Shown here one piece after another: positions 7,622 to 11,949 of a stretch of DNA of 11,949 nucleotides. A program made the translations under genes and the position numbers. The notes beneath the pieces were generated by a model. That model was given only the letters and a program-made list of their open reading frames with translations, was not told the origin of the DNA and did no database searches. The stretch comes from an uncultured Flavobacteriia bacterium (GTDB lineage: Bacteria > Bacteroidota > Bacteroidia > Flavobacteriales_D > Crocinitomicaceae): assembly GCA_903928365.1 (NCBI GenBank), contig CAIYQV010000100.1, forward strand, positions 1 to 11,949. The letters are read 5' to 3'. Each line of letters begins with the position of its first letter. The first letter of the stretch is position 1.

Positions 7622-8398
7622 CTATTTCGGCGTCTGCATCTTTTCGACCATTTTTAGCATCCACGAACGTGGCATAAATGGAATTAGCCAGTTAACCGAA
7701 AATGAAAGCATTCGCTGATCAAATACGATCATACGTCCTTTTTCCATTCCACGATATCCAGCTTTTGCAGTATGAACAGGTGACAATGCCATTTTGAACA
7801 GATCCACCCCTTCTAACCCGGCGGTTTTTTCAAACCCTGTCTTCACAGGCCCAGGACACAATGCCGTTACTGATACACCTTGAGACTTCAGTTCATGATG
7901 AATGCTTTGCGTCAATGATACCACAAATGCTTTTGTCGCAAAATACACCGCTTGCAATGGCCCCGGCATAAAACCAGCAGAACTTGCCGTATTCAAAACT
8001 TTACCTGATCCGCGGGCAACCATGTGCGGAAGTATGTAATGTGTCAGTTCTGTCAATGCAACCATATTCAATTGCATCATTTCAATTTCTTTATCAATCG
8101 GTCGGTCAATGAATTTACCATAACCACCAAAACCTGCATTATTCATGAGGACTGCTACTTCCTTCACCAATGGACCCAGTTCTTCAACTAACTCCCGGGA
8201 GGCTCCTGGAGCTGAAAGGTCCTTCGAAATCACTGTTACTTCGACACCATGATTTTTTTGCAGTTCTTCCGCAAGGCGATCCAATTCTTCTTTTCTTCTG
8301 GCCACCAAAATCAGGTCACCTTTTTTTGCGGCATGAATTCGTGCCAGTTCCATACCAATGCCGCTAGAGGCACCTGTAATTAATGCGAGGTTCTTCAT
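7622..8398 (-). CDS. Short-chain dehydrogenase/reductase (SDR)
   Basis: This 258-residue protein is a classical SDR. It has the cofactor-binding TGASSGIG motif (8-15), a basic pair after strand 2 (ARR, 33-35) that suggests NADP(H) preference, NNAG (86-89), Asn111, the catalytic Ser139 and the YxxxK pair Tyr152/Lys156, then PGPVKTGF (182-189). All four tetrad residues are present, so it should be an active NAD(P)(H)-dependent oxidoreductase. The closest group by appearance is the DltE/YqjQ-like SDRs (COG0300), whose substrates are mostly unknown. The hydrophobic C-terminal segment (SVNWLIPFMP) may lie at a membrane or bind a lipid-like substrate, which is inference. It starts 1 nt after the TetR gene stop and is probably cotranscribed with and controlled by that regulator. 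Confidence 0.93.
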   Translation of the reverse strand: MKNLALITGASSGIGMELARIHAAKKGDLILVARRKEELDRLAEELQKNHGVEVTVISKDLSAPGASRELVEELGPLVKEVAVLMNNAGFGGYGKFIDRPIDKEIEMMQLNMVALTELTHYILPHMVARGSGKVLNTASSAGFMPGPLQAVYFATKAFVVSLTQSIHHELKSQGVSVTALCPGPVKTGFEKTAGLEGVDLFKMALSPVHTAKAGYRGMEKGRMIVFDQRMLSFSVNWLIPFMPRSWMLKMVEKMQTPK

Positions 8399-8399
8399 C

Positions 8400-8957
8400 T
8401 TATTTTTTCAATGCATCCCAGGTTACGTCGAATAACCTATTTCTAAATTCAAAATCTTCCAACAGTTCATCATACAATCGAATGTATTCGACAGCGTTAT
8501 GGACAAGTTTTGTCATCACATGAAACAACAACTGTGGAGGAAATGTTTTCAAAACTCCGGATTCCAAGCCTTTGTTGATCAATTCAAGCGTCAGTTGCGT
8601 GTGACGGTGTTCCATTTCTGTTTCCACGTCATGATAAGGTGACGTTTCGTATTGTCTCATGAAATGAAATTCTTCCGGATGTTCGACATACCATTCTACC
8701 GAAGCCAACCACAAGGTATAAATACTTTCTTGAAGAGTAGCTCCCTTATAGACCTGTCCGAGTGAGTAATCAAAAATCCGATCCTTCACATCACTGTACA
8801 TGGCTCTTACAAGTATTTCCTTTGTTGGGAAGTAATGAAAAAGTATCCCATTACTCACCCCGGCCTCCTTCGCTATGCGGGCAGTAGCTGTCCCGTAAAA
8901 ACCATTTTCAGCAAATAGTCTTCTCGCGGTAAGCATCAGTCGTTCCTTTTTTGTCAT
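8400..8957 (-). CDS. TetR/AcrR family transcriptional regulator
   Basis: The 185-residue protein has the TetR layout: an N-terminal helix-turn-helix DNA-binding domain (about residues 1-48, with TARRLFAENGFYGTATARIAKEAGVSNG and the closing HYFPTKEIL pattern) and an all-helical C-terminal ligand and dimerisation domain. These regulators are usually repressors released by a small hydrophobic ligand. It lies 1 nt upstream of the SDR gene on the same strand. A GACT-N4-AGTC palindrome and a TAnnTTTG box just upstream of its start suggest autoregulation together with the SDR. The C-terminal domain gives no reliable clue to the ligand. Some members of this group control fatty-acid or acyl-CoA metabolism. 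Confidence 0.94.
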   Translation of the reverse strand: MTKKERLMLTARRLFAENGFYGTATARIAKEAGVSNGILFHYFPTKEILVRAMYSDVKDRIFDYSLGQVYKGATLQESIYTLWLASVEWYVEHPEEFHFMRQYETSPYHDVETEMEHRHTQLTLELINKGLESGVLKTFPPQLLFHVMTKLVHNAVEYIRLYDELLEDFEFRNRLFDVTWDALKK

Positions 8958-8976
8958 GAAACAGGGTATTTGAAAA

Positions 8977-8984
8977 CAAAATTA
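8977..8984 (-). promoter_or_regulatory. Putative -7 promoter box of the TetR/SDR operon
   Basis: The minus strand reads TAATTTTG, a perfect TAnnTTTG box, 19 nt before the TetR ATG at 8957. No clear TTG -33 element is found at 18-20 nt spacing, which would fit a promoter of limited strength or one with a degenerate -33. The palindrome at 8992-9003 lies in the spacer just upstream. Confidence 0.5.
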
Positions 8985-8991
8985 CAATTTT

Positions 8992-9003
8992 GACTGATTA
9001 GTC
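8992..9003. promoter_or_regulatory. Candidate TetR operator palindrome
   Basis: GACT-GATT-AGTC is a perfect 4+4 inverted repeat with a 4-nt centre. It lies 7 bp upstream of the -7 box of the TetR/SDR operon, inside the promoter spacer, where bound repressor would block RNA polymerase. Position and symmetry are seen in the sequence; binding by the adjacent regulator is inferred. The palindrome is short, so chance is possible. Confidence 0.4.
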
Positions 9004-9046
9004 GATCTTACAATGTTCATAATTTTGTGTTACATGACTTATTACA

Positions 9047-9079
9047 ATAAAATGATGCCGCCTCTAGCAAGAACGCGGC
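9047..9079 (-). terminator. Possible intrinsic terminator after the MscS/thioesterase operon
   Basis: On the minus strand GCCGC and GCGGC (plus-strand arms 9075-9079 and 9057-9061) can pair around a 13-nt loop, followed by ATCATTTTATT. The stem is only 5 bp, though all G-C, and the T tract is interrupted, so this is a weak call. Its place, between the thioesterase stop and the promoter of the TetR gene on the same strand, fits a transcription boundary. Confidence 0.35.
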
Positions 9080-9106
9080 GCCTTTCATTTTGAATTAAAA
9101 AACAAC

Positions 9107-9541
9107 TTAATACCCCGCCTTTTCCTTTGGATAGGCATTCATGGTTCCACTGGCTTTTGCCACCAGTTCATTTTTTTGATTGTGTATTACCGCTTCTGTG
9201 AAAATGATTTTTTTGCCTTTTTTCACTATTTCTGACGAAGCAGTAAGATGATCACCAAGGAGCGCCGGCCGAATGAATGAAACTTTCATTTCTATCGTGG
9301 ACACCACATTACCTTCCTCACAAACAGCACTCAATGCTCCAACCCCAAGGGTCGCATCCAACAAGGCTGATATCACGCCGCCATGCGCTGAAACCGGGGT
9401 AGCCAAATGTTCTTCTCTGATTTGAAGTTGATATACAATTTTTCCAGCATCAACAATATTGAAATCCATTCCAAGATAAGTTCCGAAACGATTCATTTCG
9501 ATGTAACGAACAATCAGCGGATGGTGATTCAAGGGACTCAT
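9107..9541 (-). CDS. PaaI-family hotdog-fold thioesterase
   Basis: The 144-residue protein fits the PaaI/4HBT hotdog thioesterase family. It has the conserved AHGGVISALLD segment (52-62), in which the HGG turn (53-55) and an acidic residue on the central helix (Asp62) form the active site. A later strand reads VVSTIEMKVSFIRPA, and GKKIIFTEAVI and VAKASGTM fill the last strands. Such enzymes hydrolyse acyl-CoA thioesters, often aromatic or medium-chain ones, but the substrate cannot be read from sequence. The gene overlaps the end of the mscS-like gene by 4 nt (ATGA), so it is probably translationally coupled to it. No membrane segment or signal peptide is visible, so it should act in the cytoplasm. 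Confidence 0.9.
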   Translation of the reverse strand: MSPLNHHPLIVRYIEMNRFGTYLGMDFNIVDAGKIVYQLQIREEHLATPVSAHGGVISALLDATLGVGALSAVCEEGNVVSTIEMKVSFIRPALLGDHLTASSEIVKKGKKIIFTEAVIHNQKNELVAKASGTMNAYPKEKAGY

Positions 9542-10368
9542 ACCTGTTTTTTCAAATGTACATCCAACTGAGGGAAAGGGAAGCGTAATCCTGCTTTCGC
9601 GAACTCATCGTAAACTCTTTCGTTGATATCGAAAAAGATATCGTTGAAATCATCGGTCAACACCCAAACACGCACAGCAAGATCAACGGATGAAGGTCCA
9701 AGAAGATTGATTCCGACAAAAGGTTCAGGTTCTGAAAGAATGCGTTTATCTTCTGTGATCAATTGCATAAGTACTTCCCTCGCCTTCGTGTAATCATCCC
9801 CATATGTAATACTGAATACCCAATCCACACGACGTTTATCTGCCTTCGTAAAATTGGTTATGTTCCCGTTAGCCACAGGTCCGTTGGGAAGAATGATTAC
9901 TTTATTATCTGTCGTATACAAATAGGTGTTGAAAATTTGAATCTCCTTCACCTCCCCTTTTTCTCCTTGAGTAAGAATGATATCACCCACTTTGAAAGGT
10001 TTTAACACCAGAATCATTATTCCTCCCGCAAAATTCGACAACGTACCAGAAAAAGCCATACCAATAGCAAGTCCTGCTGCACCAAGCAACGCCACAAACG
10101 AGGTCATTTCAACACCGATCTGCGTTATAGAGGTGATCACTACCAGTACTTTGAGAACCATGGACATAAAACTGCTGATAAAGGTCACCAAGCCCTCATC
10201 CGTATGACTTTTACGAAGCACTCTCTTCAGTCCTCTTGCAAGCACATTGGAAAGCCAAAACCCTACGACTAGGATAACGATCGAGATCAACAAATTCGTT
10301 CCCATTCGAACCAGGAACTGATTCACATCGGTGTATTTGATATCAAAAAGTTCTTCTAACCAGGTCAT
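9538..10368 (-). CDS. mscS: Small-conductance mechanosensitive channel (MscS family)
   Basis: The 276-residue protein matches compact MscS channels (286 residues in E. coli). Three membrane helices can be seen at about residues 22-46, 62-85 and 91-125. The third is the Gly/Ala-rich pore helix (ALLGAAGLAIGMAFSGTLSNFAGG), followed by KPFKVGDII, where the beta domain starts. The IILPNGPVANGNITNF segment (158-173) is the typical MscS beta-domain block, followed by a cytoplasmic alpha/beta cage ending in FPFPQLDVHL. The channel opens under membrane tension and releases solutes during osmotic downshock. It is the first gene of a two-gene transcript with the thioesterase, and its promoter region is shared head to head with the ydcF-like gene. 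Confidence 0.94.
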   Translation of the reverse strand: MTWLEELFDIKYTDVNQFLVRMGTNLLISIVILVVGFWLSNVLARGLKRVLRKSHTDEGLVTFISSFMSMVLKVLVVITSITQIGVEMTSFVALLGAAGLAIGMAFSGTLSNFAGGIMILVLKPFKVGDIILTQGEKGEVKEIQIFNTYLYTTDNKVIILPNGPVANGNITNFTKADKRRVDWVFSITYGDDYTKAREVLMQLITEDKRILSEPEPFVGINLLGPSSVDLAVRVWVLTDDFNDIFFDINERVYDEFAKAGLRFPFPQLDVHLKKQV

Positions 10369-10387
10369 ATTTTATGTATTTGCCTTG

Positions 10388-10395
10388 CAAAACTA
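10388..10395 (-). promoter_or_regulatory. Putative -7 promoter box for mscS
   Basis: The minus strand reads TAGTTTTG, matching TAnnTTTG, 19 nt before the mscS ATG at 10368. No good TTG is seen at the expected -33 position. It sits in the 84-bp divergent spacer between mscS and the ydcF-like gene. Confidence 0.45.
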
Positions 10396-10440
10396 CTTCT
10401 ATTCTAAAATAACTGTTCTTATTTTTTGATTGAAACCTCC

Positions 10441-10448
10441 TATTTTTG
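10441..10448 (+). promoter_or_regulatory. Putative -7 promoter box for the ydcF-like gene, possibly giving a leaderless transcript
   Basis: TATTTTTG matches TAnnTTTG and ends only 4 nt before the ATG at 10453. Transcription normally starts several bases after this box, so initiation would fall at or next to the start codon. No clear -33 TTG is present at 18-20 nt spacing. The box lies inside the frame that would open at the earlier ATG at 10426, which argues against that start. Confidence 0.45.
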
Positions 10449-10452
10449 CATT

Positions 10453-11220
10453 ATGTTCTTCTTTCTTTCGAAAGCGCTACTTTTTCTCCTTTCACCATTT
10501 AACTGGTTCATTGCCGTACTTACACTGCATCTTTTCTGGCGACGCGAACCTTGGAAAACGAGGTATAAATGGATGACTATCGGACTCTTTGTTTTCTTTA
10601 CTAATACTGCTATTCTCAGTGAGGCCTTCCGAATGTGGGAAATACCAGGTACTAAAATTTCGAAAGTCAAGACCTATGAAGTGGGAATAGTCCTTACAGG
10701 AATGGCCGAATGGAACAGCGACTTGAATGTTCTCAGTATTCGCAGAGGAGGCGACCGTATCTGGCAAGCGCTAACCTTATACCACAAGGGAAAGATCAAA
10801 AAAATTCTGATCACTGGTGACAATGGTTATGTTATTGATCGAGGCCTTCATGAAGCCACCCAATTTCGAGATGTTTTACTTAGCTGGGGTATACCTAAAC
10901 AAGATATCATCATTGAAACCACCTCGAGAAACACGCATGAGAACGCCATGGAGACGAAAAAAATCCTGGATAAATCGTACCCACATCTAAAGCGTTTTTT
11001 ACTCATTACTTCCGCTAAACACATGCGCCGATCGCTGGCATGTTTTGAAAAGGAAGGACTTCACTGCGACGCTTTTACCACAGACCATTATTCGGGTCCA
11101 AGAAGAAAATACCAGTGGGATCAATATGTTCTTCCAAACTATGACAGTTTTGATGGCTGGGATACCCTTATTAAAGAAATGGTAGGTTATGTGGCTTATG
11201 ATCTTGTCGGTTATATCTGA
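10453..11220 (+). CDS. YdcF/ElyC/SanA-family (DUF218) membrane-anchored protein
   Basis: From the ATG at 10453 the protein has 255 residues. Two hydrophobic helices (about 3-28 and 41-56) are followed by a DUF218 domain. Its family-like blocks are VGIVLTG (77-83), RRGGDR (97-102), KILITGDNG (117-125), TSRNTHENA (157-165) and ITSAKHMRRS (185-194). This Rossmann-like fold is found in E. coli YdcF, reported to bind S-adenosylmethionine, and in ElyC and SanA, which are linked to envelope integrity and peptidoglycan precursor or lipid-carrier metabolism. The exact reaction is unknown. I prefer this start to 10426 because the membrane helix begins here and a promoter box occupies the intervening sequence. 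The gene ends in TGATG, overlapping the AlkB-like gene by 1 nt, so the two are likely coupled. Confidence 0.88.
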   Translation: MFFFLSKALLFLLSPFNWFIAVLTLHLFWRREPWKTRYKWMTIGLFVFFTNTAILSEAFRMWEIPGTKISKVKTYEVGIVLTGMAEWNSDLNVLSIRRGGDRIWQALTLYHKGKIKKILITGDNGYVIDRGLHEATQFRDVLLSWGIPKQDIIIETTSRNTHENAMETKKILDKSYPHLKRFLLITSAKHMRRSLACFEKEGLHCDAFTTDHYSGPRRKYQWDQYVLPNYDSFDGWDTLIKEMVGYVAYDLVGYI

Positions 11221-11795
11221 TGCAACGAATTGACCTCACAGATGGGTGGATTATCTATTATCCCGAATTTTTAACGGAATCAAAAGGCACACATTTGATA
11301 GAATATTGTCTGAAAAATCTTCCATTCGACCAAGGAAGCATCCAACTTTTTGGAAAGAGACATGTGATTCCAAGATTGGAATCCTTTCACAGCGAAAATG
11401 GAAAAAGCTATGGATATTCAGGGAAAAAACTAATATCACATCCTTTTCACAAGGAAATCAAAGAAATAAAGGACCAAATTGAATCCCTTTCCGGCCATTT
11501 CTTTAATTGTGTTCTAGTGAACTATTACCGAACCGGTCAAGACAGCAATGGTTGGCATGCGGATAACGAAAAAGAACTTGGGAACAACCCTGTAATCGCT
11601 TCCTTGAGTCTGGGTGCTACGCGACGGTTTGATCTGAAGCACAATCAATCATCTGATCAACTTTCAATGGAATTAACACATGGTTCGTTATTGATTATGG
11701 GAGGAGAATTGCAGCATCATTGGAAACATCGTATTCCCAAACAAATGAAGATAAATGAAGCAAGGATCAATTTAACCTTCAGATTTATTGATTAG
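11220..11795 (+). CDS. AlkB-like 2-oxoglutarate/Fe(II)-dependent dioxygenase
   Basis: The 191-residue protein carries the complete AlkB catalytic set: NYYRTGQDSNGWHAD (101-115) with metal ligands His113 and Asp115, the distal metal ligand His170 in WKHRIPK, and Arg182/Arg188 in ARINLTFR, which bind 2-oxoglutarate. The blocks IASLSLGATRRF and THGSLLIMGG resemble human ALKBH2/ALKBH3 more than E. coli AlkB. These enzymes oxidatively remove 1-methyladenine and 3-methylcytosine from DNA or RNA, using oxygen and 2-oxoglutarate. The likely role is direct reversal of alkylation damage; the substrate preference cannot be seen. It overlaps the ydcF-like gene by 1 nt (TGATG) and no Ada-type regulator is in view. 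Confidence 0.93.
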   Translation: MQRIDLTDGWIIYYPEFLTESKGTHLIEYCLKNLPFDQGSIQLFGKRHVIPRLESFHSENGKSYGYSGKKLISHPFHKEIKEIKDQIESLSGHFFNCVLVNYYRTGQDSNGWHADNEKELGNNPVIASLSLGATRRFDLKHNQSSDQLSMELTHGSLLIMGGELQHHWKHRIPKQMKINEARINLTFRFID

Positions 11796-11841
11796 GATCA
11801 CCATTTAAGCGCTTCAAAGAGCTGAGATTTGCATCAAAAAA

Positions 11842-11949
11842 ATGCGCGACCCATTCTCTTCCTTACACATTGCCTCCAATTCTTCTGTATTTATTCATTC
11901 TGCAGCGGCAGCCCCTCAAGAACTTATTCGACAATTTTGTGAACGGAAT
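11842..11949 (+). CDS. Acetyl-CoA hydrolase/transferase-family protein (5' fragment)
   Basis: An open frame from the ATG at 11842 runs off the right edge, giving 36 residues: MRDPFSSLHIASNSS, then VFIHSAAAAPQELIRQFCERN. The second part matches the N-terminal strand and Gly/Ala-rich turn of acetyl-CoA hydrolase/4-hydroxybutyrate CoA-transferase enzymes, typically written SGDRVFIHGxAAxPxxLIxAL. These enzymes transfer CoA between short-chain acyl groups, or hydrolyse acetyl-CoA. The same frame is closed by a TAA at 11806, so the start must lie at 11842 or at a non-ATG codon shortly before it. It follows the AlkB-like gene after 46 nt on the same strand, in which I see no clear terminator. The family call rests on a short fragment. 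Confidence 0.65.
   Translation, partial: MRDPFSSLHIASNSSVFIHSAAAAPQELIRQFCERN

Noticed and set aside
7566..7664. N-terminal extension of tatA from an ATG at 7664
   Set aside because: It would add 33 residues before the membrane helix, overlap the SDR gene and run through a good -33/-7 promoter.
10426..10452. Earlier ATG for the ydcF-like gene
   Set aside because: It adds nine residues unlike a signal region, and its frame contains the -7 box; 10453 fits the membrane helix start.
1..11949. Mobile elements, CRISPR arrays, tRNA/rRNA genes, prophage or defence islands
   Set aside because: No transposase, integrase, nuclease-helicase module, regularly spaced repeats or RNA-gene signatures were seen; the content is core-genome-like.

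Overview
The window looks like chromosomal housekeeping DNA from a member of the Bacteroidota, most likely a Flavobacteriales-type organism. Three things suggest this. Several genes are preceded by the Bacteroidota -7 promoter box TAnnTTTG. Shine-Dalgarno sites are largely absent. The protein families (ComA-like protein beside a TPR protein and a WD40 protein, DEAD helicase with a DbpA domain and RGG tail, orphan TatA, TypA) match that phylum. The genus cannot be fixed from the sequence alone. I see no rRNA, tRNA, CRISPR array, insertion sequence, prophage or attachment site.

Layout. From about 10368 down to position 1 every gene is on the minus strand, in transcription order: (a) an MscS channel and a PaaI-type hotdog thioesterase, overlapping by 4 nt, followed by a possible terminator; (b) a TetR regulator and a short-chain dehydrogenase, 1 nt apart, with a palindrome at the promoter that may be the TetR operator; (c) an orphan TatA with a long charged tail and its own promoter; (d) a DEAD-box RNA helicase and the GTPase TypA/BipA, 23 nt apart; (e) a TPR protein, a ComA/HSA32-family protein and a WD40 propeller, 6 nt apart and then overlapping by 4 nt. 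The WD40 gene runs off the left edge. From 10453 rightward the genes are on the plus strand: a YdcF-type (DUF218) membrane protein and an AlkB-like dioxygenase overlapping by 1 nt, then the start of an acetyl-CoA hydrolase/transferase-family gene that runs off the right edge.

How the genes work together. The helicase and TypA both belong to families that act in ribosome assembly, especially in the cold, so their pairing makes sense. The TetR/SDR pair looks like a small self-regulated lipid or xenobiotic module. The TPR-ComA-WD40 cluster is the least explained part. It joins a putative carbon-sulfur bond-forming enzyme, or an HSA32-like stress protein, with two protein-interaction scaffolds, and no other coenzyme M or sulfolactate gene is in view. 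It is the best candidate for an undescribed system here, but this is inference from gene order. The rest of the window reads as ordinary core genome.
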